From contig NZ_VAUP01000041.1 in the NCBI RefSeq assembly GCF_005871085.1, forward strand, positions 62,001 through 126,000: 64,000 nt of DNA, read 5' to 3'. The notes under the pieces are model-generated. The model did no database searches, was not told where the DNA came from, and saw only the letters and a list, made by a program, of their open reading frames with translations. The position numbers and the translations under genes are program-made. This stretch comes from Xanthobacter autotrophicus (GTDB lineage: Bacteria > Pseudomonadota > Alphaproteobacteria > Rhizobiales > Xanthobacteraceae). This document shows, piece by piece, positions 46,634-60,508 of the stretch (position 1 is its first letter; every line of letters starts with the position of its first letter).

Positions 46634-46653
46634 CCATTCTTGCGATCGTTCGC

Positions 46654-48138
<1,485 letters not shown>

Positions 48139-49014
48139 TCAGAGGGCCTCGGCGCCGGAGATGATCTCGATGAGTTCCTTCGTGATCATGGCCTGGCGGG
48201 TGCGGTTGTAGATGAGCGTCTGCTTCTTGATCATGTCGCCCGCATTGCGGGTGGCGTTGTCCATGGCGCTCATCTGAGAGCCGTAGAAAGACGCCTGATT
48301 CTCAAGCAGGGCGCGGAAGATCTGCACGGCGATGTTGCGCGGCAGCAGGTCGGCGAGGATATCCTCCTCGGCCGGCTCGTATTCATAGACCGGGCCGCCC
48401 TCGCCCTCGTCCTGCGCCTCGAACACGGCGGGGATGATCTGCTGGGCGGTGGGGATCTGCGAGATCACGCTCTTGAAGTTGGAATAGAAGAGCGTGCACA
48501 CGTCGAAGGCGCCCTGGTCGAGCAGGGTGAGGATCTTCGACGCGATGGCCGAGGCATCCTTGAAGCTGAGGGTGCGCACGCTGCGCAGGTCCACCAGCTC
48601 GATGATGCGGTCGGGATAGGTCCGGCGCAGCTGGTCGTAGCCCTTGCGGCCGACGCAGAAGAACGTCACGTCCTTGCCTTCGCCGATCAGCTGCTGCGCC
48701 TTCTCGCGCGCCAGGCGCACGATGGAGGTGTTGAAGGCGCCGCACAGGCCGCGCTCGCCGGTGCAGACCAGAAGCAGGTGCTTCTGCGACTGCCCCGTGC
48801 CGGCGATCAGCACCGGCGCCTGACCGGCGCCGACAATGCCGGCGGCAAGGTTACCCAGCACCGTATCCATGCGCTCGGCATAGGGACGGGCCGCTTCCGC
48901 CGCCATCTGGGCGCGACGCAGCTTCGCCGCGGCGACCATCTGCATCGCCTTGGTGATCTTCTGCGTCGCCTTAACCGAGGCGATGCGGTTCCTTAGGTCT
49001 TTCAGGCTCGCCAT
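48139..49014 (-). CDS. atpG: ATP synthase F1 gamma subunit
   Basis: Rotor shaft of F1, 291 residues. It begins [33 protein letters not shown] and ends with the conserved helix [36 protein letters not shown]. It lies 36 bases after atpA. Confidence 0.97.
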   Translation of the reverse strand: MASLKDLRNRIASVKATQKITKAMQMVAAAKLRRAQMAAEAARPYAERMDTVLGNLAAGIVGAGQAPVLIAGTGQSQKHLLLVCTGERGLCGAFNTSIVRLAREKAQQLIGEGKDVTFFCVGRKGYDQLRRTYPDRIIELVDLRSVRTLSFKDASAIASKILTLLDQGAFDVCTLFYSNFKSVISQIPTAQQIIPAVFEAQDEGEGGPVYEYEPAEEDILADLLPRNIAVQIFRALLENQASFYGSQMSAMDNATRNAGDMIKKQTLIYNRTRQAMITKELIEIISGAEAL

Positions 49015-49050
49015 GGTGCCCGTCCGTCAGGTTCGAGGAACAGGCGCCGC

Positions 49051-51134
<2,084 letters not shown>

Positions 51135-51370
51135 CCCGCACCTCTCTCGAACTTGCAGCCCATGCTGCGCGCCTTGCGCAGCCATTGCCCAAGCCCTTGA
51201 TCTGTTGGGAATAATCTAGTGCGACCCCGCGAGAGGGCTGAACCCGCCTCTCGAAATCTCGGTGTGCCTAACACAGGCAGAAGTGGGCGGCAACATGACC
51301 GAACGATGGCGCCTAGGCCGCATTGCCGCACCGCGATGCCCGGATACCACCGGAGCCGCCACGCGCCGCC

Positions 51371-52073
<703 letters not shown>

Positions 52074-52096
<23 letters not shown>

Positions 52097-52733
52097 TCAG
52101 CTTCCTCTCCAGGATCTGGCTCGACTTCGACAGGGGCCAGCACAGGGCGAAATAGATCAGCGCCGCGAAGCCGTAGACCGTGAACGGTTCGAACGTGGCG
52201 TTGGTGATGATGGTGGCGGCCTTGGACAGCTCCACGAAGCCGATGATGGAGGTGAGCGCCGTGCCCTTCACCACCTGCACCGAGAAGCCCACCGTGGGCG
52301 GCACGGCGATGCGCATGGACTGGGGCAGGATCACGTAGCGCAGCTGCTCCACGAAGCTCATGGCCAGCGAGGACGAGGCCTCCCACTGGCCCTTGGGGAT
52401 CGATTCGACGCAGCCGCGCCAGATCTCGGCGAGGAAGGCCGAACTCCACAGGGTGAGGGAGACGAACGCCGCCGCCCAGGGCGACACGTCGAGGCCGAGC
52501 AGCGGCAGGCCGAAGAAGATCAGGAACAGCTGCATCAGGAGCGGCGTGCCCTGGAACAGCTCGATGTAGAGGCCGGCGGCGCGGCGCAGCCACGCCCTGC
52601 GGGCGATTCGGGCATAGAGCACCACCAGCCCCACCACGCCGCCGCCGACGAAGGCGAGCAGCGAGAGCAGCACGGTCCAGCGGGCGGCCAGAAGCAGGTT
52701 GGAGACGATGTCCCAGGTGGAAAACGCCGTCAT
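52074..52733 (-). CDS. Polar amino-acid ABC transporter permease (second)
   Basis: HisM/GlnP-family permease, 219 residues, five predicted membrane segments. [23 protein letters not shown] and [21 protein letters not shown] (coupling loop) are typical. The ATG overlaps the stop of the first permease by 4 bases. It ends in a short His-rich tail (AHHHH). Confidence 0.92.
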
Positions 52734-53404
52734 CGCGCGACACTCCTGCGGGGGAAGACCAGGGCGCCGATGCCCCGCATGACCTGCCGCACCAGCACGG
52801 CAAGGACGAGGTAGAGCACGGTCGCGACGATGTAGGCCTCGAACGCCCGGAAGGTGCGGGACTGGATGAAGTTGGCGGCGAAGGTCAGCTCCTCCACCGA
52901 GATCTGCGAGCACACCGCCGAGCCGAACATGACGATGACGATCTGCGAGGACAGAGCCGGCCAGATCTTCTGCAGCGCCGGCACCAGCACCACGTGGCGG
53001 AAGGTCTGCAACCGGCTCATGGCGAGGGAGGCCCCGGCCTCGAACTGGCCCTTGGGGGTCGCCTCGATGCCAGCGCGGATGATCTCGCAGGCGTAGGCGC
53101 CGAGATTGATCACCATGGCGAGGATGGCGGCCTGCATCTCGGTGAGCCCGACACCGATGGCCGGCAGGCCGAAGAAGATGAAGAACAGCTGGATCAGGAA
53201 CGGCGTGTTGCGGATCAGCTCCACATAGGCCTCCACCAGCGGCCGCAGCCAGCGCGGCCCCTGGGTCTTGGCCCAGGCGCAGGCGATGCCGAGGGTGACC
53301 CCCAGCGCGCCACCCACGGCGATCAGCTCCACCGTGATGGCGACACCCTTGACCAGCACCGGCACATAATCGGCCAGGGAGGAAAAATCGAAACTGTAGG
53401 CCAT
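52730..53404 (-). CDS. Polar amino-acid ABC transporter permease (first)
   Basis: HisQ/GlnP-family permease, 224 residues from ATG 53404. AYVELIRNTPFLIQLFFIFFGLP, EIIRAGIEATPKGQFEAGASLAMS and TFRHVVLVPALQKIWPAL match the family. The frame is open 11 codons upstream but similarity begins at this Met. It pairs with the second permease to form the channel. Confidence 0.92.
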   Translation of the reverse strand: MAYSFDFSSLADYVPVLVKGVAITVELIAVGGALGVTLGIACAWAKTQGPRWLRPLVEAYVELIRNTPFLIQLFFIFFGLPAIGVGLTEMQAAILAMVINLGAYACEIIRAGIEATPKGQFEAGASLAMSRLQTFRHVVLVPALQKIWPALSSQIVIVMFGSAVCSQISVEELTFAANFIQSRTFRAFEAYIVATVLYLVLAVLVRQVMRGIGALVFPRRSVAR

Positions 53405-53548
53405 CTGTGCCCTTCCCCCATTGGCGGCACCCAACACCGGTCCCGGGCGCCGGACCCCGGGCCGGCGCCTCGAAACTCACTCCTCTCCCGCAAGCGGAGC
53501 GAGCTGCCGCGCGCCGGCCGAAGCTGCGCGCGCTTGAACCTCAGGCCC

Positions 53549-54358
53549 TCACAGATCCGCCGGGAGCGGCGCGCCGAGCCATTTCTGGGAGATCTTCTCG
53601 AGCGAGCCATCCGCCTTGGCGGCGGTGATGATGGCGTTGACCTTCTCCAGCAGCTGGGGCTCGTCCTTGTTGAGGCCCACGAAGCAGGGGGAGTTCTTGA
53701 TCAGCACCTTCACCTGCGGCTTCTTCGGCGGGTTGCGGGCGAGGATGGCCGCCGCCACCACGTTGCCCGTGGCCACCACCTTCACCTGGCCGGAGAGGAA
53801 GGCAGAGATGGTGGAGTTGTTGTCCTCGTAGCGCTTGATGTCGGCGGTGGGCGGGGCGACCTTGGTCAATTCCAGGTCCTCCACCGAGCCGCGGGTGACG
53901 CCCACCGTCATGCCGGCGATGTCCTCCACCTTCTCCACCTTCACGTCGGCGGGGCCGAAGATGCCGTTGAAGAACGGGGCATAGGCCACGGAGAAATCCA
54001 TCACCTTCTCGCGCTCGGGATTCTTGCCGAGGCTGGAGATGACGAGGTCCACCTTCTTGGTCTGGAGATAGGGAATGCGGTTGGCGCTGGTTACCGGCAC
54101 CAGCTCCGCCTTCACGCCGAGCTTGGCGGCGATGAGGTTGGCCACGTCTATGTCATAGCCGAGCGGCTTGAGGTCCACGCCCACCGATCCGAAGGGTGGG
54201 AAATCCTGCGGCACGGCGATGCGAATCACGCCGGCCTTCATGATGCTGTCGAGGGTGTCCGCCCGCGCGGCCGTCGAAAGCGCCGCCGGGGCCATGGCGC
54301 CGAGAAGGACGCCGGCGGCGAACGCCATCTGAAGGAAAGTCCTGCGATCTGAGCGCAT
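53549..54358 (-). CDS. Polar amino-acid ABC transporter substrate-binding protein
   Basis: Periplasmic binding protein of the SBP_bac_3 family, 269 residues. Signal sequence MRSDRRTFLQMAFAAGVLLG with RR near the start (possible Tat). VIRIAVPQDFPPFGSVGVDLKPLGYDIDVA and DLVISSLGKNPEREKVMDFS are family landmarks. A Cys in NSPCFVGL is a minor feature. It heads the operon SBP-permease-permease-ATPase. The ligand is unknown. Confidence 0.92.
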   Translation of the reverse strand: MRSDRRTFLQMAFAAGVLLGAMAPAALSTAARADTLDSIMKAGVIRIAVPQDFPPFGSVGVDLKPLGYDIDVANLIAAKLGVKAELVPVTSANRIPYLQTKKVDLVISSLGKNPEREKVMDFSVAYAPFFNGIFGPADVKVEKVEDIAGMTVGVTRGSVEDLELTKVAPPTADIKRYEDNNSTISAFLSGQVKVVATGNVVAAAILARNPPKKPQVKVLIKNSPCFVGLNKDEPQLLEKVNAIITAAKADGSLEKISQKWLGAPLPADL

Positions 54359-54540
54359 GTCGCGCCTGCCTCCCTGACACGGCGCCACAGCGCCTTTCGT
54401 CCAAGGGTTGAGCAAGGCCTATGCCAAGGTGATCGGGGGGCGCGCCTTTCCCGCAGGAGGCGAGGTGTCACGCGGCGGTCACACGACGCATGGGATCCGG
54501 GGCGGCATGCCGTGACGGGATGGAGCAGGGCGGGACACAC

Positions 54541-54577
54541 TAAAATGCCCCGCCCGATGTCTCGGACGGGGCATTTG
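54541..54577 (-). terminator. Terminator of envC-ctpA
   Basis: Stem AAATGCCCCG(T)CC paired with GG(C)GGGGCATTT in minus orientation, followed by TAGTG. It lies about 48 bases after the ctpA stop and could work in both directions. Confidence 0.85.
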
Positions 54578-54624
54578 CATAAATTTCAGGCGCCCAGGAT
54601 TAGGGCAGACCCCTTCAGGGAACC

Positions 54625-55986
54625 TCAGTTCGCCTGGGAGGCCTTGTTGGGGCTCGCCGGGAAGGCGGCGTTCTTGACGGTGCCCTTCATCAGTTCGACG
54701 GCGAGCTTCAGCTGGGTGTCGTCCTTCGGATCCGGCGGGACGTAGGAGGGCGAGCCCGTCGCTTCGTCGTCGCCGTTCTTCAGGTGGCCCTTGAGGGAGG
54801 CTTCCCCGCGGGTGGTATCAGCGGCGGCACCGAGCTTCTGCTTCATCTCGTCCGGCAGGTCCTGAACCAGGACGATGTCCGGCTCGATGCCCTTGGCCTG
54901 GATGGAGCGGCCCGACGGCGTGTAGTAGCGCGCCGTGGTCAGGCGCAGCGCACCATTCTGGCCGAGCGGAATGATGGTCTGCACCGAAGCCTTGCCGAAC
55001 GAGCGCGAACCGAGGACGGTGGCGCGCTTGTGGTCCTGCAGGGCGCCGGCCACGATCTCCGAGGCCGAGGCCGAGCCGCCGTTGACCATCACGATCACCG
55101 GCCGGCCCTTGGTGAGGTCGCCGCCGCGGGCGTTGAAGCGCTGCGTCTCCTCGGCGTTGCGGCCGCGGGTGGAGACGATCTCGCCACGCTCCAGGAAAGC
55201 GTCGGACACCGCCACCGCCTGATCCAGCAGGCCGCCGGGATTGTTGCGCAGATCCAGGATGTAGCCCTTGATCTTGTCCGGGCCGATCTTGGCGGTCAGC
55301 TCGTCGATGGCCTTCTTCAGGCCCTCGTAGGTTTGCTCGTTGGTGAACGAGTTGAGGCGGATATAGGCGATATCGTCCGATTCGACCCGCGAGCGCACTG
55401 TCTGGATCTTGATGGTGTCGCGCACCAGCTTGATCTCGATGGGCTTCTCCACGCCCTTGCGCAGGATGGTCAGCGTGATCGGCGTGTTCACCGGGCCGCG
55501 CATCTTGTCCACGGCCTCGTTCAGGGTCAGGCCCTGCACCTGGTCGTTGTCCAGCTTGGCGATGAGGTCGCCGGAGAGGATGCCGGCCTTGCTCGCCGGG
55601 GTGTCCTCCATGGGAGTCACCACCTTCACGAGGCCGTCTTCCATGATGACCTCGATGCCGAGGCCACCGAATTCGCCGCGCGTCTGCACCTGCATGTCGC
55701 GGTGGTTCTTCGCGTCCATGTAGGAGGAGTGCGGATCAAGCGACTGGAGCATGCCGTTGATGGCAGACTCGATCAGCTTGGCGTCGTCGGGCTTCTCCAC
55801 ATAGTCCGTGCGGACGCGCTCGAACACGTCGCCAAACAGGTTGAGCTGCTTGTAGGTGTCCGAGGACGCAGCCTCGGCGGCGGTGCCCAGGAAGAAAGGC
55901 GCCAGCACACGCGGCTGGACCGCTGCAACGGCCACGAGGGCGCCAGCCGCCACGCCGAAAAGAAATAGAGACGTCCGACGCATCAT
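54625..55986 (-). CDS. ctpA: Carboxy-terminal processing protease (S41)
   Basis: Periplasmic serine protease of 453 residues that trims or degrades envelope proteins and cell-wall hydrolases. N-terminal signal/anchor (SLFLFGVAAGALVAVAAV), PDZ domain (about 85-165, GGLGIEVIMEDG), and catalytic Ser in VNGGSASASEIVAGAL with Lys in GSRSFGKASVQT. Start ATG overlaps the envC stop (ATGA). The adjacent EnvC suggests coordinated control of peptidoglycan cutting. Confidence 0.95.
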   Translation of the reverse strand: MMRRTSLFLFGVAAGALVAVAAVQPRVLAPFFLGTAAEAASSDTYKQLNLFGDVFERVRTDYVEKPDDAKLIESAINGMLQSLDPHSSYMDAKNHRDMQVQTRGEFGGLGIEVIMEDGLVKVVTPMEDTPASKAGILSGDLIAKLDNDQVQGLTLNEAVDKMRGPVNTPITLTILRKGVEKPIEIKLVRDTIKIQTVRSRVESDDIAYIRLNSFTNEQTYEGLKKAIDELTAKIGPDKIKGYILDLRNNPGGLLDQAVAVSDAFLERGEIVSTRGRNAEETQRFNARGGDLTKGRPVIVMVNGGSASASEIVAGALQDHKRATVLGSRSFGKASVQTIIPLGQNGALRLTTARYYTPSGRSIQAKGIEPDIVLVQDLPDEMKQKLGAAADTTRGEASLKGHLKNGDDEATGSPSYVPPDPKDDTQLKLAVELMKGTVKNAAFPASPNKASQAN

Positions 55987-57404
55987 CCACGTACCTTCTG
56001 ACTGTCCGTTGCGGCCCACCACGGGGTAGGATCTATGGAGATCCCGTCTTTTCGGAACTCGACATATAATTGGGGCTGTCCCAAGGCTGTGCCAGCCTCA
56101 TTGCCAAAACGTAATCCGGCTGTCGGAACAACGCTCGGAGCCTGACCTGCGGCCAGCGTCGGCCCCTGGCTTGAAGCCGGTACCGCCGCGCCGCGCGCCG
56201 CCGGTCCCGCGGTCCGCGACAGGCCGCCCATCACCCCCACCGGCTCGCCCGCGAGAACGAACTGTCCAAGGTCGACGGTGATCCGCTCCATGCCTGCCAT
56301 CAGGATATGGTAGCCGCCGCCCGCGTTGATGATCAAGAGTTGTCCGTAGCTGCGGAACGGCCCGGCATAGACCACCCAGCCATCCGCCGGCGCGCTGACG
56401 GGGGCGCCGGCGCGGGTGGCGATGGTCATGCCCTTCTCAGCCCCGCCCACGCTGTCGGGGGCGCCGAAAGTCTTCACCGTCACGCCGGCAACCGGCAATG
56501 GCAGCAAGCCCTTAGCCTGGCTGAAGGCGATGGCGGGGGTAATCCGTGCCGGATTGCGCAAAGCGGTGAGGTCCGGCTTGCCCGGTTCGACGGGGCGGGT
56601 GACGGCTTTCGCGGCGTCGGCGGCGCGGGCGGACGGCCCCACTTCCGTCTCCAGTCTCGTCACGAGATCGTGCACGTCGCCGGTGGCCTTGGCGACGGTC
56701 TCGGCCTGGCTTTTTTCGGCCTGCGGAACCGGCTGCTCCTCGGCCTGGCGGCGCTGACGTTCCGTCACCAGGATAGAGAGCCGCTTGCGGTCGTCGTCCA
56801 GCTCTGCCTTCAGGCGGGTGAGGCTGTCGCGGGCGGCGGTCAGCTCGCCGCGCACCCGCGCCTGCTCCGACAAGTCGGCCGCCAGCGTCTCCGCCTCCAC
56901 CCGCAATTCCGGCAGCAGCGCGCCGAGAAGAATGGCCGAGCGCACCGCGTCCAGTGCATCGTCCGGGCGCATCAGCAGGGCCGGCGGCGGTTCCCGGCCC
57001 ATGCGCATCAGCGCCGCCAGCACCTGGGCCAGCACGCCGCGCCGCTTGGCGAGGGAGGCGCTGAGGTCCGCGGCGGAGCCGTCGAGCATGACGATCCGCC
57101 CCTCCACGTCGATAAGCTGCTGCTCGACGGAGCGGGTGCGGGTGGCGGTTTCCACCAGCATCTGGTTGAGCCGGGCGCGATCGCCCTTGGCCGCCTCCAG
57201 CTCCACGCGCAGGCGCTTCTGCGCCTCCTCGGTGCCGCGCAGGTCGGATTTCAGCGCATCGGTATCAAGGCCGGAGCGCGAGGGTACGGGGGGCGGCAGC
57301 GGCACCACGGCGGGCGCAGCGCCCGGTTGGCCAAGCGCCGGCATCGCCGCCGGCAGCAGGCCGGCGAGCGCGAGCGACAGGAGCAGGGCGGCCCTTGCGG
57401 TCAT
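55983..57404 (-). CDS. EnvC-type murein hydrolase activator (degenerate M23)
   Basis: A 473-residue periplasmic protein. Signal peptide (MTARAALLLSLALAGLLPAAMPALG), long coiled coil (about 50-245), Pro/Ala-rich linker, and C-terminal LytM domain (KGMTIATRAGAPVSAPADGWVVYAG, GGYHILMAGMERI, LYVEFRKDG). Catalytic zinc residues are missing, as in E. coli EnvC, which activates AmiA/B. It is co-translated with ctpA. Confidence 0.9.
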   Translation of the reverse strand: MTARAALLLSLALAGLLPAAMPALGQPGAAPAVVPLPPPVPSRSGLDTDALKSDLRGTEEAQKRLRVELEAAKGDRARLNQMLVETATRTRSVEQQLIDVEGRIVMLDGSAADLSASLAKRRGVLAQVLAALMRMGREPPPALLMRPDDALDAVRSAILLGALLPELRVEAETLAADLSEQARVRGELTAARDSLTRLKAELDDDRKRLSILVTERQRRQAEEQPVPQAEKSQAETVAKATGDVHDLVTRLETEVGPSARAADAAKAVTRPVEPGKPDLTALRNPARITPAIAFSQAKGLLPLPVAGVTVKTFGAPDSVGGAEKGMTIATRAGAPVSAPADGWVVYAGPFRSYGQLLIINAGGGYHILMAGMERITVDLGQFVLAGEPVGVMGGLSRTAGPAARGAAVPASSQGPTLAAGQAPSVVPTAGLRFGNEAGTALGQPQLYVEFRKDGISIDPTPWWAATDSQKVRG

Positions 57405-57510
57405 GGCCCCGATCCTCGGGGAAACAGGGTTTAGGAGACGTTAACCTTCGCGTTCCGGCCGGCACATCCGACGGGGTTTCCCCCGCCGGATGCAAGGCCG
57501 GGTGCTGCGA

Positions 57511-59418
57511 TCATCCCTCCATGCTCTCCAGCTCGGAGATCATGCGGTCGATGAGGGACAGGCCGGTCTGCCAGAACGCCGGGTCGCGGGCGTCGAGGCC
57601 GAACGGGGCCAGCAGCTCGGCATGGTGCTTGGTGCCGCCCGCCGAGAGCATCTCCAGATAGCGGTCGGCAAAGCCGTCCGCCGCATTCTCGTAGACCGCA
57701 TAGAGCGAGTTCACGAGGCAGTCGCCGAAGGCATAGGCGTAGACGTAGAACGGCGAGTGGATGAAGTGGGGGATGTAGGTCCAGAACGTCTCGTAGCCCG
57801 TGCCGAGGTGGATGGCCGGGCCGAGGCTCTCGCCCTGCACCTTCATCCAGATCTCGCCGATCTTCTCGGAGGTCAGCTCGCCCTGCCGGCGCTCGATGTG
57901 GACGTCGCGCTCGAAAGTGTAGAAGGCGGTCTGGCGCACCACCGTGTTGATCATGTCCTCCACCTTCTGGGCCAGCATGATCTTGCGGGCGCGAGGCGTC
58001 TCGGCGCCGTCCAGCAGCCGGCGGAAGGTGAGCATCTCGCCGAACACCGAGGCGGTCTCGGCCAGGGTCAGCGGGGTGGGCGCCATCAGCGCGCCCTGCC
58101 GGGCGGCCAGCACCTGGTGCACGCCGTGGCCCAGCTCATGGGCGAGCGTCATCACGTCCCGCGGCTTGCCCTGGTAGTTGAGCAGCACATAGGGATGAGC
58201 CGAGGGCACGGTGGGGTGCGCGAAGGCCCCCGGCGACTTGCCGGGGCGCACCGGGGCATCGATCCAGGACTTCTCGAAGAAGGTGCGGGCGATGTCCGCC
58301 ATCTTCGGCGAGAAGGCGCCGTAGGCCGAAAGCACCGTGTCCTTGGCCTCGCCCCAGCCGATGTCGCGGGTCTCCACCTTGGGCAGCGGCGCGTTGCGGT
58401 CCCAGAACTCCAGCTTGTCCTTGCCGAACCAGCGGGCCTTCAACGCGTAATAGCGGTGGGACAGGCGCGGGAAGGAGACGCGGATCGCCTCCACCATGGC
58501 GTCCACCACCTCCTTCTCCACCCGGTTGGCGAGATGGCGGGAGGAGGCCACGTCCGTAAAGCCGCGCCAGCGGTCGGAGATTTCCTTGTCCTTGGCCAGG
58601 GTGTTGGTGATGAGGGTGAACAGACGCAGGTTCTTGCCGAAGGTGTCGGCCAGCGCCAGCCCGGCGGACTTGCGCACCTCTTCCCTCGGGTCCTGCATCA
58701 GGTTGAGGGTGGGCTCGATGGCAAGGTCCTGCCCGTCCACGGTGAAGCGCAGGGACGAGATGGTCTCGTCGAACAGCCGGCTCCAGGCGCCGCGGGAGGG
58801 GTTCGACTTCTCGTGGAACAGCTGCTCGATCTTGTCGTCGAGTTGGTAGGGCTTGTCCTTGCGCAGGTCCTCCACCCAGGGGCGGTAATAGGCGAGCGCC
58901 GGATCGGCCATGGCGGCTTCGAGGGCCGCGTCGTCCAGCCGGTTCATCTCCAGCGTGAAGAACAACAGATGCGTGGAGGCGTCGGTGAGGCGCTCCTGGA
59001 TGTCGCCGTAGAACTTGGCGCGGGCCGGGTCCGAGGTATCGCCGGCATAGATCAGGCTGCCGTAGGAGGCGATGCGGCCGAGCAGGTCGTCCACTTCCTC
59101 GTAGCTCTTCACCGCCGCGCCCAGCGCCGCGCCGCCGTCGGGAAGGGCGAGCAGGGCGGCAAGCTTGCCCTTGAACGCGGTTTCGAACGCGGTGCAGGCG
59201 ACATCGGCCTTATCCAGGTCCGCCTTCAGCTCGGGCGAATCCATGGCCGGGTAGAGGTCGGTCAGGTTCCATTCGGGCAGGCGCTCGGCGGTGGGCACCG
59301 CTGCGGCGGTGGCTGGCGCGGCGTGACGGGCGGCGGCAAACGCGCTCTCGAAGTCGGCCGAAAGAACGGGATGGGCGGACGCGCGCAAAGCGGGCGAACG
59401 GAAGAATGGGTGCAACAT
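57511..59418 (-). CDS. M3-family oligoendopeptidase F
   Basis: Zinc metallopeptidase of 635 residues that cuts short peptides in the cytoplasm. The HExxH motif is TLAHELGHGVHQ, with the following Glu in LAETASVFGEML. AFYTFERDVHIERRQGEL and HFIHSPFYVYAYAFGDCL are PepF-family. ATG 59418 has GGAGG. The frame is open a further 198 codons upstream, but these have no similarity. Divergent from the response regulator. Confidence 0.92.
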   Translation of the reverse strand: MLHPFFRSPALRASAHPVLSADFESAFAAARHAAPATAAAVPTAERLPEWNLTDLYPAMDSPELKADLDKADVACTAFETAFKGKLAALLALPDGGAALGAAVKSYEEVDDLLGRIASYGSLIYAGDTSDPARAKFYGDIQERLTDASTHLLFFTLEMNRLDDAALEAAMADPALAYYRPWVEDLRKDKPYQLDDKIEQLFHEKSNPSRGAWSRLFDETISSLRFTVDGQDLAIEPTLNLMQDPREEVRKSAGLALADTFGKNLRLFTLITNTLAKDKEISDRWRGFTDVASSRHLANRVEKEVVDAMVEAIRVSFPRLSHRYYALKARWFGKDKLEFWDRNAPLPKVETRDIGWGEAKDTVLSAYGAFSPKMADIARTFFEKSWIDAPVRPGKSPGAFAHPTVPSAHPYVLLNYQGKPRDVMTLAHELGHGVHQVLAARQGALMAPTPLTLAETASVFGEMLTFRRLLDGAETPRARKIMLAQKVEDMINTVVRQTAFYTFERDVHIERRQGELTSEKIGEIWMKVQGESLGPAIHLGTGYETFWTYIPHFIHSPFYVYAYAFGDCLVNSLYAVYENAADGFADRYLEMLSAGGTKHHAELLAPFGLDARDPAFWQTGLSLIDRMISELESMEG

Positions 59419-59636
59419 GGAACCTCCGGACCGTGGCGGCGCGCGCGGCTCGCACCGCGGGCGCCGGTCGTCGGGGACAAAATCGCCGCATTGGGCCGGC
59501 GCCGCAAGCCGGCCCCGACGCGCCGGTGTGAATGCAGGGCCGGGACGGGGAGGCCGGAGGTGCTCAGGGGTTCTTAACCATCCCCCGCCAAGCTCCCGGT
59601 GATTCTCTCTTCCGTCCTGCCGCAAGCGATTCCTGA

Positions 59637-60413
59637 ATGACCCTGCCCCTGCTTCTGGTCGAAGACGACCCCGTCGAGGCCCGTCGCCTCTCGTCGGCCC
59701 TCGCCGGCCTCGGCTACGAGGTGACCTTGGCCGAGGACGGCGACGCGGCGCTGGACCAGCTGGCCGTCCGCGCCTTCGACGTGGTGCTGCTGGATCTGGT
59801 GGTGCCCGGCCTCGACGGCATGGGCGTGCTCGACGCCATGGCGGCGCGCGGACTTGCGGTTCCGGTGGTGGTGCAGGTGACGGCGGCCGGGCTCGATGCC
59901 GCCTCGGGCGCCATTCGCTCCGGCGCCCGGGATTTCGTGGTGAAGCCGGCCGGCGTGCTCCGCCTTCAGGTAGCCCTTGCCAATGCGGTGGCCCTCGGCC
60001 GCGCCGCGCCACCGGCGACCCGGCCCGCGCGGACCCAGCCGGACGCTGTGCAGCCGGAAAACGCGCAGCCGGACAATGTGGTGGCCTTCACCCCCGCGTC
60101 CGGCCCGTTCGCCGTGGCGCAGACCGTCCGCGACAGCAGTCCCGACGCCCTGCTGCCCCCGACGCTGCGCAGCGACAGCCTGGCCTATGCCCGCCTCGAT
60201 GCCGCCGGCCATGCCCGGCGGCTGGAGCAGATCGAGGCCGAGGCCATCCGCTTTGCCTGCCACCTCTACGGCGGGCGCATGGCGGAGGTGGCCCGCCGTC
60301 TCGGCATCGGCCGCTCCACCCTCTACCGCAAGCTCGCCGAGCTGGACCTTGACGCGGTAGGCCGCAACCGCGACGGGGAACCATCCGTCGAGCGGTTTGT
60401 TGCCGCTGAGTGA
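59637..60413 (+). CDS. REC-Fis response regulator
   Basis: Two-component response regulator, 258 residues. REC domain 1-120: acidic E9/D10/D11, phosphoacceptor D53 in VVLLDLVVPGLDG, T82 and K103 are intact. A Pro/Ala/Gln-rich linker (about 125-170) leads to a C-terminal Fis-type helix-turn-helix (214-237, RMAEVARRLGIGRSTLYRKL). It lacks the sigma-54 AAA+ domain. This layout recalls ActR/RegA/PrrA but is longer. No kinase is nearby, so its signal is unknown. Confidence 0.85.
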   Translation: MTLPLLLVEDDPVEARRLSSALAGLGYEVTLAEDGDAALDQLAVRAFDVVLLDLVVPGLDGMGVLDAMAARGLAVPVVVQVTAAGLDAASGAIRSGARDFVVKPAGVLRLQVALANAVALGRAAPPATRPARTQPDAVQPENAQPDNVVAFTPASGPFAVAQTVRDSSPDALLPPTLRSDSLAYARLDAAGHARRLEQIEAEAIRFACHLYGGRMAEVARRLGIGRSTLYRKLAELDLDAVGRNRDGEPSVERFVAAE

Positions 60414-60508
60414 CAAGTGAGTGAAAACCTTTGCCCGCTCAAGCTTGTGAGTTGATCGGAACCCCGGAGCGGGGCACCAACGGGCGGGGCTGCGGCGAGG
60501 AGAAGGCC

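Noticed and set aside
57490-59577. 695-residue plus-strand frame opposite the M3 peptidase
   Set aside because: Shadow of a gene with a clear HELGH motif; no domain recognisable.
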